Of a stretch of 64,000 bases of DNA, positions 17,141 to 26,899 are shown one piece after another. The notes below the pieces were generated by a model. The model was given only the letters and a program-made list of their open reading frames with translations. It was not told where the DNA came from and ran no database searches. Numbering within the stretch: position 1 is the stretch's first letter; each line of letters starts with the position of its first letter. The stretch lies in contig NZ_CADFDB010000008.1 of assembly GCF_902832845.1 (NCBI RefSeq), forward strand, positions 62,001 through 126,000, given 5' to 3'. The DNA comes from Burkholderia metallica (GTDB lineage Bacteria > Pseudomonadota > Gammaproteobacteria > Burkholderiales > Burkholderiaceae). The translations under genes were made by a program, and so were the position numbers.

Positions 17141-19258
17141 TCAGAACCGGTAGTTCGCCAGCACTTCGATCCGCCGGTCGTTGCCGAGCAGGTACTGCGT
17201 CTCGTTGTAGTACGCGGACTGCACGAAGCGCCGGTTGAACACGTTGTACGCGCGCGCGGTGATCGTCGTGTCCTTGCGCGGCTTCCACGCGAGGCCGAGG
17301 TCGACGGTCGTGTACGACGGCATCATGAGCTGGTTCGCGGTATCGGCGAAGCGCTTGCCGACGTACTTGACGCCCGCGATGCCCGTCCAGTCCGGCGCGA
17401 AGCGCCAGCTCACCCACAGGTTCGCGAGCCGCTGCGGCGCCGACACCGGCACGTTGCCCGCACGCGAGACCGTCGTGCCGCCGGACGCCTGCTGGAAGTC
17501 GTCGTATTTCGCGCGCAGGATCGACACGTTCGCGTCGACGCGCCAGTCCTTCGCCATCTCCGCGCCGACCGTCGCCTCCAGCCCGCGCGACGACTGCTGG
17601 CCGACCTGGATGGACTGGTTCGGGTTCAGCGGATCGGCCGTCAGGAGGTTGCGCTTGACGATCCGGTACGCGGCCAGCGTCCATTCCGCCCTGCCGTCGA
17701 GAAACGACTGCTTCACGCCGATTTCGATCTGCCGGCCGGTCGCGAGCGTGAAGTTCGCCTTCGATGCATTCAGCGACAGCAGCGAGCTGACCGGATCGGC
17801 CGCGACCGAATACTGGCCGTACACGGCGAGGCCGGGCCGCACGTCGTACACGGTGCCGACGCGCCAGCCCGTGTTCGCGAACACCTTCGTGAACGCGCCG
17901 CCGTTCACGAGATCGTCGCGATTCACGCTCGCGTGGTCGTAGCGCAGCCCGCCGATCACCGACCAGCGCGGTGTGATTTCCAGCCGGTTCTCGGCGAACA
18001 GCGCGTACTGGTTCGCCTGGCTGCGGTACTTCGGATAAGTGCCGGCCGTGTTGATGAAGCGGCCCGGATCGAAGTCGAACGGATCGACCGTCGACGTGCC
18101 CGAATACGGCGAATTGTTGTCGTGCTGGAACGTCGTGTGATTGAACTCGAAGCCGGCCGAGAACGTGTTGCGCATACCGAGCAGCGCGGTGGTCACGGTG
18201 GCCGCCGTCACGTTGCCGTACTGTTCCTGGTCGTGGAAGATTTCGGTGTAGCTGCTGCGCCGGATTTGCGCGGTCGACGGCAGGTACGTGTAGTACTCCG
18301 CATCCTTCCAGTGACGGTTGCTCTTCATCCGGTACAGCGTGCTCGTCACGTTCAGGCTGTCGCTCGGCTGCCAGTTCGCCGACACGGTTGCCCAGCTGTC
18401 GCGGAACGCGATGTCACTGTCGCCGACGTTGTAGTTCTTCTTGTCGAGCGCGCGATCGAGCGCGCCGTTCACGAGCGGTACGCCGAAATACTGCATCGGA
18501 TGCTGGAAGCCCTGCGCGTACGATGCACTCACGTACAGGTCGGACGTCACGTCGTAGCGCAGCGCGCCTGAGAACGACAGGTTGCGCGAATTGCCGCGGT
18601 CGACCCAGTTCGATGCGCGGTTGCCGCTGATGTCGAAGCGGTACGACAGCTTATCGTTGATCGCGCCGCCGCTGCCGAACGCGACTCGCGCGGTGCCTTC
18701 GGTGCCGCCGCCGACCTGGAACTCGTTCTGGATCGCGCCGCGTGTCGGCTTCTTCGGCACGATGTTGACGACGCCGCCGATCGCGCCTTCGCCGTAGATC
18801 ACCGACGCGGGGCCGCGCAGCACGTCGATATGGTCGACCGACCACGTGTCGAACGGGAAGGTGACGCCGATCGCGCCATACGGGCGCACGCCGTCATACA
18901 GCTGCGTGACCGACGCCGCGCCGACGAAGCCGCGCGCACCCAGTTCCGAATCGCCGTTGCCGGGATGCGGCGATGCACTGATGCCGGCGGCGCGGCTCAC
19001 CGCGTCGACGATCGACGCGTCGCCGCGGGTGTCGAGCGTCTTGCGATCGATCTGCTCGACACTCGCGGGCGTTTCGAGCGAACTCAAGCCGAGGCGGCTA
19101 CCGGTGTCGAGCGGCTGCGTGAGCGGCGTCGCCTTCTGTGCGTTGACGAGAATCGGGGCAAGCGTGGCGCCGGTGTGCTTGATGTCGCTTTCCTGTGCCT
19201 GCCCGGCGGGTGAGAAGGCGGCGAGCAAGGCGGCGGGCAGCATCAATCTGAACTTCAT
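17141..19258 (-). CDS. TonB-dependent siderophore receptor
   Basis: A signal peptide (MKFRLMLPAALLAAFSPAGQAQ) leads a 705-residue outer-membrane receptor. The plug domain (about 55-165) has ETPASVEQIDRKTLDTRG, SELGARGFVG and VDHIDVLRGPASVIYGEGAIGGVVNIVPKKP. The 22-strand barrel ends in NDRRIEVLANYRF with a terminal aromatic. SALYG-like and PxSVIYGxGAxGG motifs place it in the ferric-siderophore group. AAGGAAA precedes the ATG at 19258. It follows the FecA-like receptor by 53 bp and probably shares its transcript. Substrate is unknown. Confidence 0.93.
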   Translation of the reverse strand: MKFRLMLPAALLAAFSPAGQAQESDIKHTGATLAPILVNAQKATPLTQPLDTGSRLGLSSLETPASVEQIDRKTLDTRGDASIVDAVSRAAGISASPHPGNGDSELGARGFVGAASVTQLYDGVRPYGAIGVTFPFDTWSVDHIDVLRGPASVIYGEGAIGGVVNIVPKKPTRGAIQNEFQVGGGTEGTARVAFGSGGAINDKLSYRFDISGNRASNWVDRGNSRNLSFSGALRYDVTSDLYVSASYAQGFQHPMQYFGVPLVNGALDRALDKKNYNVGDSDIAFRDSWATVSANWQPSDSLNVTSTLYRMKSNRHWKDAEYYTYLPSTAQIRRSSYTEIFHDQEQYGNVTAATVTTALLGMRNTFSAGFEFNHTTFQHDNNSPYSGTSTVDPFDFDPGRFINTAGTYPKYRSQANQYALFAENRLEITPRWSVIGGLRYDHASVNRDDLVNGGAFTKVFANTGWRVGTVYDVRPGLAVYGQYSVAADPVSSLLSLNASKANFTLATGRQIEIGVKQSFLDGRAEWTLAAYRIVKRNLLTADPLNPNQSIQVGQQSSRGLEATVGAEMAKDWRVDANVSILRAKYDDFQQASGGTTVSRAGNVPVSAPQRLANLWVSWRFAPDWTGIAGVKYVGKRFADTANQLMMPSYTTVDLGLAWKPRKDTTITARAYNVFNRRFVQSAYYNETQYLLGNDRRIEVLANYRF

Positions 19259-19311
19259 GTTTCGGTTTCCTTCGAATCTTTGCAATGAGCACGGCTGCGG
19301 GCGGCGGCGCA

Positions 19312-21426
19312 TCAGAATGCGTACCGCATGCCGGCGAACACGCTGCGTCCTTCGCCCGGATAGAAGATCGCGGTGTTCGCGGTGCGCGCGTTCGCGACCG
19401 TGCTGATGTCGCTCACGTAGCGCTTGTTGGTCAGGTTGCGCGCGTCGACGAACAGCGACAGCCCGTTGCGGAAGTCGTAGCCGGCCTGCAGCCCGAGCAG
19501 CGTGTAGCTCGGCACGCGCAACGTGTTCGCATCGTCCGCCCACGCGCCCGACGGCACCCAGTCGAGCGTCGCCGCGAGGTGGAAGCCGCTCGGGCGTGCA
19601 TAGCCGAGCGTCGCGCGCAGCACGTTCAGCGGCACGCCCGCGATCCGGTTGTTGCCGTACTGCGGATCGTTCTTGAAGCGGAAGTCGTTCAGGTTCCAGA
19701 TGCCCGACAGCGTGATCGTGTCGCCCGCGCCGCGCCCGGTGACGTTGCGCAGCAGCTCGACCGTCGCGCCGGCCTCGATCCCCTGCAGCACCGTCCTGTT
19801 CGCGTTGAACGTCGACGCCGGCACATCCGGGTTCGTCGTGTATTGCAGCAACTGGTCGCGCACGAGCGAGCGATAGGCGGTCACGTCCCAGCTCACGCGC
19901 TCGCGCGAGCCGCGCGTGCCGAACTCGATCGTCCACGCGTGCTGCGCCGCGAGCGGCGTGAAGCGCGTCGTGTTCGAGAAGGTCTGCGTGAGGTCGGTGA
20001 AGTCGGGGACGTCCTGGCTGCGCGTGATGTCGACATAGGCCTGGGTGTTCGCATCCGGCTGCCACAGCAGCCCGAGCTTCGGATTGACGCCGCTGTAGCT
20101 CGCGTTCGTCGACCGGTAGTTCGGGTCGCGCGGCAACCCGCCGTTGTCGATGTATTCGCGCACCGAATGCAGGACCTTCACGCCCGTCATCAGCGCGACG
20201 GTCGGCACGAAGAACAGCCGGTTCTCGACGTACGCCTCGTAGTTGAACGCCGTCTGCGTCGAGTCGAGCGTCTGCGCGCCCTTGTCGCCGTTGACGTTCA
20301 CGTACTGGTTCGCCTGCGTGCGGCCGCCGAAGAAGCGCGCGCCGACGATCAGGTCGTCGCGCATCCCGCCGAGCGTCAGGCGGCCCGTGTAGCGCGGCGC
20401 GAAGCCGTAGGTCCAGCCGTCCTGGTCGAGCGCCTGGAAGATCGGGTGATAGAGGCTCTTGTGGATCGCCCACGTGTCGAACTGCAGTTCGCCCGAATCG
20501 AGCTTCACCGTCGTGCGGTTCGCGATCCGCTCGGTGCGCGTGTTGCGTGCCTGGTCGCCCGACACCGCGCTCGGCGCGGCCTTGGTCGGATTGTTCAGCG
20601 CGTCGGACAGCGACAGCGTGCCCGGCAGCAACTGGTCGACGACGTACACGCCGACGTAGAAGCGCGTTTCGACCGTCGGGCTGAACCGGTAGCCGACGTT
20701 CGCGTTGAACTGCTCGTATTGCCCCTTCGCGTGATCGCGATAGCCGTCCGCGTGATTCACGCTGAAGTTGGCGAGGAAGTCGAGCGGGCCGAGCACGCGC
20801 GAGACCTGCGCGCTGGTGCGCACCGTGCCGTAGCTGCCGCCTTCCACGCGCACGATGTTCGGCGCGTCCGCCGTGCGGGCGGTCGGTGTGACGAAGTCGA
20901 TCGCGCCGCCGAGTGTCGACGCGCCGTACGCGAGGCCGTTGCCGCCCTTGTAGACCTGCACCGCCTGCAGCGCGAGCGGATCGATCTGGTAGTAGTCGCC
21001 GCTGCCGTCCGCGAGGTTGGTCGGGATGCCGTCCTGCAGGATTTCGAGGCCGCGCGTGTGATACGCGCGGGCAATTCCCGAGCCGCGGATCGACAGCCGC
21101 AGCTCCTGGCCGTAGCGGTTCTCGACGAACACGCCCGGCACGTCCTTCAGCACGTCGCGCAGCGTGAACGCGTAGGTGTTCCGGTAGCTGTCCGCATCGA
21201 CGAAGCCCACCGAGCCGACCGTCTGTTCGAGCGTGCGCTTCAGCGCATCGGTCGATTTCGACGTGAGCGAGTCCGGCGCGCGGGTCGCGTTGACGTTGAT
21301 CGCGGGCAGTGTCGACGTATCCGATGCGTCGGTCGGCGCGGCGGCGCCTTGTGCGCCGGCGGCCGACGCGAAGAGCACGGAAATCGCGCCGGACAGCGCG
21401 ACGGCAATACGAGTCACGGGAAACAT
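19312..21426 (-). CDS. TonB-dependent receptor, FecA-like
   Basis: This 704-residue outer-membrane protein starts MFPVTRIAVALSGAISVLFASAAGAQ (signal peptide) and has a TonB-box-like LPAINVNATRAP. The plug contains DVLKDVPGVFVENRYGQELRLSIRGSGIARAYHTRGLEILQDGIPTNLADGSGDYYQIDPLALQAVQVYKGGNGLAYGASTLGGAIDFVTP, with an FecA-like order, and the barrel ends in FAGMRYAF. The frame is open to 21477 but the extra 17 residues precede the signal peptide. No N-terminal signalling extension of the FecA type is visible, so it is not a transducer. It lies downstream of the PepSY and DUF2946 genes. Confidence 0.92.
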   Translation of the reverse strand: MFPVTRIAVALSGAISVLFASAAGAQGAAAPTDASDTSTLPAINVNATRAPDSLTSKSTDALKRTLEQTVGSVGFVDADSYRNTYAFTLRDVLKDVPGVFVENRYGQELRLSIRGSGIARAYHTRGLEILQDGIPTNLADGSGDYYQIDPLALQAVQVYKGGNGLAYGASTLGGAIDFVTPTARTADAPNIVRVEGGSYGTVRTSAQVSRVLGPLDFLANFSVNHADGYRDHAKGQYEQFNANVGYRFSPTVETRFYVGVYVVDQLLPGTLSLSDALNNPTKAAPSAVSGDQARNTRTERIANRTTVKLDSGELQFDTWAIHKSLYHPIFQALDQDGWTYGFAPRYTGRLTLGGMRDDLIVGARFFGGRTQANQYVNVNGDKGAQTLDSTQTAFNYEAYVENRLFFVPTVALMTGVKVLHSVREYIDNGGLPRDPNYRSTNASYSGVNPKLGLLWQPDANTQAYVDITRSQDVPDFTDLTQTFSNTTRFTPLAAQHAWTIEFGTRGSRERVSWDVTAYRSLVRDQLLQYTTNPDVPASTFNANRTVLQGIEAGATVELLRNVTGRGAGDTITLSGIWNLNDFRFKNDPQYGNNRIAGVPLNVLRATLGYARPSGFHLAATLDWVPSGAWADDANTLRVPSYTLLGLQAGYDFRNGLSLFVDARNLTNKRYVSDISTVANARTANTAIFYPGEGRSVFAGMRYAF

Positions 21427-21600
21427 GTCGTTATACGAAGAGTAAGGGTGACAATGATGAAACGGGCACGCGTGCACGCCATGCGCGGCGCCGGCCGCCG
21501 CGCGTGGTCACGCGCGCGGGCTCGGTATCGGGCGCCGGCAGGGCGGGCAGGCAAGGTGGACCGCGCCGCGCGGTGGGCGGCGGCGCGCTCGCGAGGAGCG

Positions 21601-22020
21601 TCAGGTGCGGGCGGAAGGCGGCCCGCGCGCGGCGAGCGCGTAGCGCTTCGACGGAGGGTGGGCGGTGAGGATGGTCGGCTCGGGCGGCGCATGCCGCACG
21701 GCCGGAGCGGCGGACAGGAACACCGCGTACTGCAGCGGCGGATGGCCGGCGAGCAGGCCGCAATAGCCGCAGCGCTCGAAATGCGCATCGGACGGCGCAT
21801 GCGGCTGCGCGTGCGCGACGAGCGTGTTGCCGGTTGCCGAGCAGATCGGCGCGGCCGGCAGGCCGTTATCGGGTACGGCCGCGCGCAGTTGCGAGATCAG
21901 CGGCGCGACGAGCGCGAGCACGAGCGCGACCAGCCCGAGCCACGCGGTGGCCCGGGCTTGCCGCGTCGGCGCGCCGCGTGCGCCGGCGCACGACGAATCA
22001 GGCTGCCGCGCGTGCCGCAC
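21601..22020 (-). CDS. DUF2946-type small protein
   Basis: This 139-residue protein has an N-terminal hydrophobic segment (ATAWLGLVALVLALVAPLISQLRA), the motif PICSATGN, and a C-terminal pair ERCGYCGLLAGHPPL. This combination of a helix plus an ICSA motif and a CxYC pair is the DUF2946 pattern. DUF2946 genes often stand beside TonB receptors and copper or iron proteins; the biochemical role is unknown. Its start overlaps the end of the PepSY gene by 23 bp, which implies coupling. Confidence 0.8.
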   Translation of the reverse strand: MRHARQPDSSCAGARGAPTRQARATAWLGLVALVLALVAPLISQLRAAVPDNGLPAAPICSATGNTLVAHAQPHAPSDAHFERCGYCGLLAGHPPLQYAVFLSAAPAVRHAPPEPTILTAHPPSKRYALAARGPPSART

Positions 22021-23473
22021 GGCCGAACAGCAGACGGTCGATCAACCAGACCGCGACGATCGTCGCGCCCATCAGCGGGAAGACGATGCCGAGCAGCACG
22101 AGCCCCGCGATCCAGCCGCGCATCGGCGGCTTGCCGCGTTCGCGCGACGGCGCACCGACCTTGCCGGCCGGGCGGCGCTTCCACCACATCACGGTGCCGG
22201 TGACGGCCATCGCGGCAAGCCCGAGCGACAGCACCGTGCAGATGATCTGGTTCGTAAGCCCGAAGTAGCGGCCCATGTGCAGCGACGTGCCGTACGACAC
22301 GGCTTGCGATACCGCGCCGTAGTCGTCATAGCGGATGTCCTTCAATACCGCGCCGCTGTATTGGTCGATATAGATCGTGCGTTCCGCCTTCGGGTCGGCC
22401 GGAAAGTACGACGCGGTGAACACGCCGTCCGGGCCGGACGGCAGCGCGAGCGTGTAGCCGCTCGTCACGCCGAGGCCGGCGACGATCGCGATCGCGCGGG
22501 CCAGCGGCAGCGGTGCCGATGTCGGCGCCGACGGCGAATGCGGCACCGGCACATTGCCGACCGCCCACGGCGTTTGCGGCAACGGCAGATCGTCCATCAC
22601 CATCCCGGGCATCGATTCGTCGGAATCGTGGTGATGACCGGCGCGTGCGGCGGCCCGCGCGGATGCAGACGCAGGCTCGGGCGTCGGTGCGGCGCCCGGG
22701 CGCGTCGAGCGCACCGCCGAGCCGCCCCACGCACCTTCCGGCGCGCCGAGGTTCACGGTCGCGGCGAGCGCCTTGAAGTTCTTGCCCCACGAGCCCGACC
22801 ACGGCAGCCCGGTCAGGATGAACGCCACCGTGCCGGCCGCGAGCCAGATGCCGGCCGTCGCGTGAATGCTCTTCCACAGCGGCCGGCCGCGCAGCGACAG
22901 GTCAGGGCGCAGCGCCTGCCCGACACGTGCCGCGCCGCGCGGCCACCACAGCGCGATGCCGGTGCCGATCATCACGAAGGTCCAGCACGCGGCGAGTTCC
23001 ATCAGCAATTCGCCCGTCTTGCCGAGCAGCAGCTTGCGATGCAGCATCCGGTCGATCTGCATGAAGCGGTTCTCGACGCTCAGCGTGCCGAGCACGCTGC
23101 CGTCGTACGGGTTCACGTACACGCTCTCGCGGCTGCCGTCGCGCAGCCGGAATACGTACTCGGCGCTGCGATCGGGCGCGGTGGAGACCTGCACGGACAC
23201 CGGCGCTGCGCCGGCCGGCACTCCAGTGCGTGCGCGAGCGAGCAGCGTGTCGGCATCGAGACGCGGCGTCGCGCGCGGCTCGACGACGAGCCGGTGCGGA
23301 TACAGCAGCGGTTCGATCTGCGGCTGGAAGCAGTAGAGCGTGCCGGTGATCGCGAGAATCACGAGAAACGGCATCACGAACAGGCCGGCATAGAAGTGCC
23401 AGCGCCAGAGCGTCCGGTAACCGGCGTGGGTGGATTGCGCGGGCGCGATGGCCCGCTCGACGGTGGTCGACAT
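21998..23473 (-). CDS. PepSY-associated membrane protein (iron-uptake accessory)
   Basis: This 491-residue inner-membrane protein has an N-terminal helix (RWHFYAGLFVMPFLVILAITGTLYCFQPQIEPLLYPH), a PepSY domain, two middle helices (AACWTFVMIGTGIALWWPR; GIWLAAGTVAFILTGLPWSGSWGKNFK) and C-terminal helices (IICTVLSLGLAAMAVTGTVMWWKRR; MRGWIAGLVLLGIVFPL). A His/Met-rich loop HHHDSDESMPGMVMDD suggests metal binding. The LPWSGSWG motif is typical of the PiuB-like group. A GAGGAAC site precedes the ATG. Members are induced with siderophore receptors, and some reduce ferric siderophores at the inner membrane; that role is inferred here. Confidence 0.9.
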   Translation of the reverse strand: MSTTVERAIAPAQSTHAGYRTLWRWHFYAGLFVMPFLVILAITGTLYCFQPQIEPLLYPHRLVVEPRATPRLDADTLLARARTGVPAGAAPVSVQVSTAPDRSAEYVFRLRDGSRESVYVNPYDGSVLGTLSVENRFMQIDRMLHRKLLLGKTGELLMELAACWTFVMIGTGIALWWPRGAARVGQALRPDLSLRGRPLWKSIHATAGIWLAAGTVAFILTGLPWSGSWGKNFKALAATVNLGAPEGAWGGSAVRSTRPGAAPTPEPASASARAAARAGHHHDSDESMPGMVMDDLPLPQTPWAVGNVPVPHSPSAPTSAPLPLARAIAIVAGLGVTSGYTLALPSGPDGVFTASYFPADPKAERTIYIDQYSGAVLKDIRYDDYGAVSQAVSYGTSLHMGRYFGLTNQIICTVLSLGLAAMAVTGTVMWWKRRPAGKVGAPSRERGKPPMRGWIAGLVLLGIVFPLMGATIVAVWLIDRLLFGRAARAAA

Positions 23474-23715
23474 GGTGTCAGTTCCTCGTGTTCGTTGAGC
23501 GGCCGCGCCGGCGCGAACCGGCGGACGTCAACGCGCGTTGCGCCCGCCTGCCTGCATCGACGCAACGGGCGGCGCGGCGCCACGCGCGGACGGTGCGCAT
23601 GGCGGCGTCGCCCGCTCGATGCGGGCACGCGGGTGAACGCTTGAATCAGGTCGTGTGAGACGAACGGCAGGCGGGTTCATGCACATCGACGTGCACGAGC
23701 CGCGGGGCGGAACCG

Positions 23716-24201
23716 TCAGCAGAACAGCGGAGGTGCGCGGGAAGGTGGGCGATCGTCGACGATCGATCGCACGAAGGGAAGACTGTCGAAGTGGACCCGG
23801 AAGCGCCGTGGCGCGGCGGCGGGAAACAGCAGCACCAGCAGCACGAACGGCGCCAGCGCGGTGAACAGCGCGGCGCCGAATGCGCACAGGCTGTCGCCGT
23901 TTCCGGGCGACGCCGTGTTGTCGGCATGCGTGTCATGCTTGAGCGTATCGGCGAGCGCCCGCGCGTCGTTGGCCGGCGTGATCGGCGCGCCGGCATCGAA
24001 ACGGGCGGCCAGCGCGGCCGCGTCGACGATCAGCGGGCCGCGGCCCGAACACAGCACCACCGAGCCCGCATCCGGACCGTCCGGATCGAGCATCACGGCG
24101 CCCGACATCAGCGCGCGGGACAGCAGCATCACGAGGAGGAGCCCCCACAGAAGCTGTCGCGCGACGCCTTGCCGGAGCAGGAAGTGGCGAAGTGCGTTCA
24201 T
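23716..24201 (-). CDS. DUF2946-like membrane protein
   Basis: The 161-residue protein begins MNALRHFLLRQGVARQLLWGLLLVMLLSRALMSGAVML with a membrane segment. It then has VVLCSGRGPLIVD, a soluble stretch with HDTHADN, a single Cys and a second hydrophobic helix (LFTALAPFVLLVLLFPAAA). This resembles DUF2946 proteins but the ICSA/CxxC signature is only partial. It is on the same strand as the TonB/PepSY genes, 242 bp upstream of PepSY, and may begin the cluster. Assignment to DUF2946 is moderate. Confidence 0.6.
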   Translation of the reverse strand: MNALRHFLLRQGVARQLLWGLLLVMLLSRALMSGAVMLDPDGPDAGSVVLCSGRGPLIVDAAALAARFDAGAPITPANDARALADTLKHDTHADNTASPGNGDSLCAFGAALFTALAPFVLLVLLFPAAAPRRFRVHFDSLPFVRSIVDDRPPSRAPPLFC

Positions 24202-24364
24202 GGCGCGCGATTGTAACTCCGTTTGCGCGGAGAAGCCGGCTGTCACGATGATTCGCGGTATCAGTGCGGCGTGCGGCGAGGCCATCGCCGTGCGCGCGAC
24301 GCGGTTCGGAGCGTCCTGTCGTGGCCGAGGCTGCCGCGCACGGCAGCCGATGCGTTATGCCGGC

Positions 24365-24688
24365 TCAGGCCGGATACGCATCGTCGACTTTCAGGTTCGC
24401 GAGCCGGAACAGCGTGCGCAGCGTCTGCGGATGAATGTCGCGGTGCGCGGCGAGCGACGTCAGCATGAAGTCGAGCACTTTCGCGTAGCGCAGCAGCACG
24501 AGGCAGCGTGCGAGATCGGGCGTGCGGCCGCGCATGTCTTCGGCGAGGTGGACCATTTCGGTGGACAGCGAGCGCGCCATCTCGAGTTCCATCTGCTGTT
24601 TTTCGGTCCAGTCGGGCAACGGCTGTTCGAGCACCTTCGCGAGAAAGAGCTGGAACGACGTGTCGGACGAATTGGGCAGCGCATCCAT
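24365..24688 (-). CDS. Small uncharacterised helical protein
   Basis: This 107-residue acidic, helix-rich protein begins MDALPNSSDTSFQLFLAKVLEQPLPDW and has regular leucine spacing (ARCLVLLRYAKVLDFMLTSLAAHRDIHPQTLRTLFRLANLKVDD). GAGGC precedes the ATG. There are no membrane segments, cysteines or known motifs. It is separate from the iron cluster by 163 bp on the same strand, and I cannot assign a function. Confidence 0.65.
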   Translation of the reverse strand: MDALPNSSDTSFQLFLAKVLEQPLPDWTEKQQMELEMARSLSTEMVHLAEDMRGRTPDLARCLVLLRYAKVLDFMLTSLAAHRDIHPQTLRTLFRLANLKVDDAYPA

Positions 24689-25279
24689 GAAGAGCCTCGT
24701 TGCATGCTTGGATCGTTCGGGCGGTTCGATGGGCGCGCCCGAGCGGGGTTTCGTGTCCGCGCGGTCGATGGCGCGGCTGTCTCCCGAACGGAACGCAGGT
24801 TTCGTACCAGCCCCGCGACACGATTGTTGAGTAATGTTGAGCCGCGGTGCGACGCGGGGCGGCGAGTCCCGCCGGGACTGGATCGCGACGGTGATCGAGC
24901 AGGCCGTCTAGCGGCGCGGCGCGATGCCTGTGCGGGACGCGGCACGGCGCGACGACGCGAAATGCTTCACGGATGTAACGTAACGCCGTGACAGATTGCG
25001 TGGCGCGTTCCCCGGCGCAGCGGCGCGCACGGGCCGGCCCGCGTGCGCCGCCTGCGCGTGTCGCCCGTGCGGCCGGCCGCACGCGGCGGCGCCGCCCGGA
25101 TCGCAGCGACGGCAACGACCGCCGGCGAAGGTGACGGGTGTTTCAAAACCGAGACGAATGCGCGCGACGATCCGGTTGCGCGACCGCCCAACTGGCCCAG
25201 CGAAATACCGGCCAAGTGTTCATGGGCAGACGGCGCGCGTTCGCGAACAATCTCCGAATCATCCGTTGCGGAGATCGAC
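24689..25279. other. 590-bp region without a supported gene
   Basis: Open frames here are arginine-rich shadows of high-GC DNA. The region lies between divergent genes, so it should hold both promoters, but I see no clear operator. A CACGG/CCGTG pair at 24966-24993 encloses a GTAAC repeat; I give it no weight. Confidence 0.5.
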
Positions 25280-25912
25280 ATGAACGTCCACGCCTTCTTC
25301 TCGGCCAATCTGCTGCTGGCGTACACGGCTTATTTCATCGGCACGGCCAGCCCCGGGCCGAGCAATCTCGCGATCATGTCGGTCGCCGCGAACCAGGGCC
25401 GCAAGGCGGCGCTCGCGTTCGCGCTCGGTGTGATTTCAGGGTCGATGTGCTGGGCGACGGTGGCGGCGCTCGGCGTGTCGGCCGCGCTGCTGGCGTGGTC
25501 GAAGCTGCTGGTCGCGATCAAGCTCTTCGGCGGGCTGTACCTGCTGTGGCTCGCGTTCAAGTCGGGGCGCACCGCGTTGTCGGGCCACGCGGCGGCTTCG
25601 GTGAACGCGGCGGGCGAGCAACGGCTGTCGCGTTTCTACGTACGCGGCGCGATGCTGCACCTGACCAATCCGAAGGCGATCCTCGTGTGGGTGTCGATCG
25701 TCGCGTTGTCGTCGAACGGCGCGGGCGCGTCGCACGGCGCCGTCGTGCCGGGCTGCATCGTGATCGGCTGCCTGGTGTTCGGCGGCTATGCGCTCGTGTT
25801 CTCGATGGACGGTGCGCGCCGGCTGTACGTGCGCGGCCGGCGTGCGATGGAAGCGTGTCTTGCCGTCGTGTTCGGCGTGGCGGGGATCAGGCTGCTGGTG
25901 TCGAACGTCTGA
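25280..25912 (+). CDS. LysE/RhtB-family amino-acid exporter
   Basis: This 210-residue inner-membrane protein has about six hydrophobic helices. It contains the family motif FIGTASPGPSNLAIMSVAANQGRKAALAFALGV and the LTNPKAILVWVS element. It probably exports an amino acid or a homoserine-like compound by proton antiport. GGAG lies before the ATG at 25280; upstream in-frame codons back to 25043 are open but not family-like. It is convergent with the LysR gene. Confidence 0.92.
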   Translation: MNVHAFFSANLLLAYTAYFIGTASPGPSNLAIMSVAANQGRKAALAFALGVISGSMCWATVAALGVSAALLAWSKLLVAIKLFGGLYLLWLAFKSGRTALSGHAAASVNAAGEQRLSRFYVRGAMLHLTNPKAILVWVSIVALSSNGAGASHGAVVPGCIVIGCLVFGGYALVFSMDGARRLYVRGRRAMEACLAVVFGVAGIRLLVSNV

Positions 25913-25930
25913 CGCGGCGCACCCGCGCAT

Positions 25931-26899
25931 CTAGCGGGCAGCGCGCCGGGTTGCCGCGCGCGTGGCGCTGCCCGGCTGTTCCGCCGGAGGCGTGAACAGC
26001 GACACGATCGTCTGCCGCAGCCAGCGGTGCGCGGGATGGCTGTCCCAGCGCTGATGCCAGATCACGCAGTAGGGCCGCGCGGGCATGCGGACCGGCGGCT
26101 GCCGCGACACCAGTTCCTTTTCATGGATCGACAGATCGAGCAGCGTGGTCGGCAGTACGCCGATGAAATCCGACTCCCGGATGATCGCCAGCGCGGGCGA
26201 GTACGCATTCAGCGTGAGGACGAGATTGCGCTGCAGGCCGTGTGCGGAGAGCAGGCTGTCGTACACCGGCACCCGCATGCCGGAAAACCCGACGTCGAGA
26301 TGCCGCGCCGCGAGAAAGCGCTTCAGCGTGAGCGGCCCCTTCGCGAGCGGGTGATCCTTGCGCATCAGGCAGCTCCAGTGGATCGGCCACATCTCGTGCG
26401 TGCGCACGCCGCTGCTTGGGCTGGAGTCGTTCAGGTAGCCGCCGATCGCGAGATCGACGCCGCCACGGTCGAACATGCGCGGCAGGTCGGCGACGCTGAA
26501 CTGCGTGAGCTCGATCCGCATCGACGGTGCGTGCGTGCCCATGTACTGCGCGAGGCGCGGCATGATGCGCTCGACCGAGTAGTCCGACATCGCGATCGTG
26601 AAGGTGCCCCGATGTTCTTGCGGATCGAACTGGTCGGGCGAGATCGCCTGCTTCAATGCGTCGAAGGGCGGCTGGACCGCCGACCACAGCTCGCGCGCCC
26701 GCGCGGTCGGGCGTACACCCGACGCGGTCTTTTCGAACAGCACGTCGCCGAGCGATTCGCGCAGTCTGCGCAGCGCATTGCTGACCGCCGACTGTGAAAG
26801 CGCCAGCCGCTCGGCGGCGCGCGTGACGTTGCCTTCGGCCATCAATGCCGCGAACACCCGCAGCAGGTTGAGGTCGAGCTGACGAAACACATCCTTCAT
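25931..26899 (-). CDS. LysR-family transcriptional regulator
   Basis: The start at 26899 gives MKDVFRQLDLNLLRVFAALMAEGNVTRAAERLALSQSAVSNALRRLRESLGDVLFEK, a LysR winged HTH. The substrate-binding domain covers about 90-300. GGGAGAC precedes the ATG. Product 322 residues. It is divergent from the MHS transporter and M24 hydrolase genes (172 bp), so it likely activates their transcription in response to their substrate. A palindromic ATGATCAT stretch in the gap could be part of its site. Confidence 0.92.
   Translation of the reverse strand: MKDVFRQLDLNLLRVFAALMAEGNVTRAAERLALSQSAVSNALRRLRESLGDVLFEKTASGVRPTARARELWSAVQPPFDALKQAISPDQFDPQEHRGTFTIAMSDYSVERIMPRLAQYMGTHAPSMRIELTQFSVADLPRMFDRGGVDLAIGGYLNDSSPSSGVRTHEMWPIHWSCLMRKDHPLAKGPLTLKRFLAARHLDVGFSGMRVPVYDSLLSAHGLQRNLVLTLNAYSPALAIIRESDFIGVLPTTLLDLSIHEKELVSRQPPVRMPARPYCVIWHQRWDSHPAHRWLRQTIVSLFTPPAEQPGSATRAATRRAAR

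Noticed and set aside
19285-22203. 972-codon forward frame opposite the TonB receptors
   Set aside because: Long but made of Arg/Val/His repeats that mirror the reverse-strand receptor codons; no known motif.
25043-25279. N-terminal extension of the LysE gene
   Set aside because: The added residues are Arg/Ala-rich, unlike the family; the ribosome site lies just before 25280.
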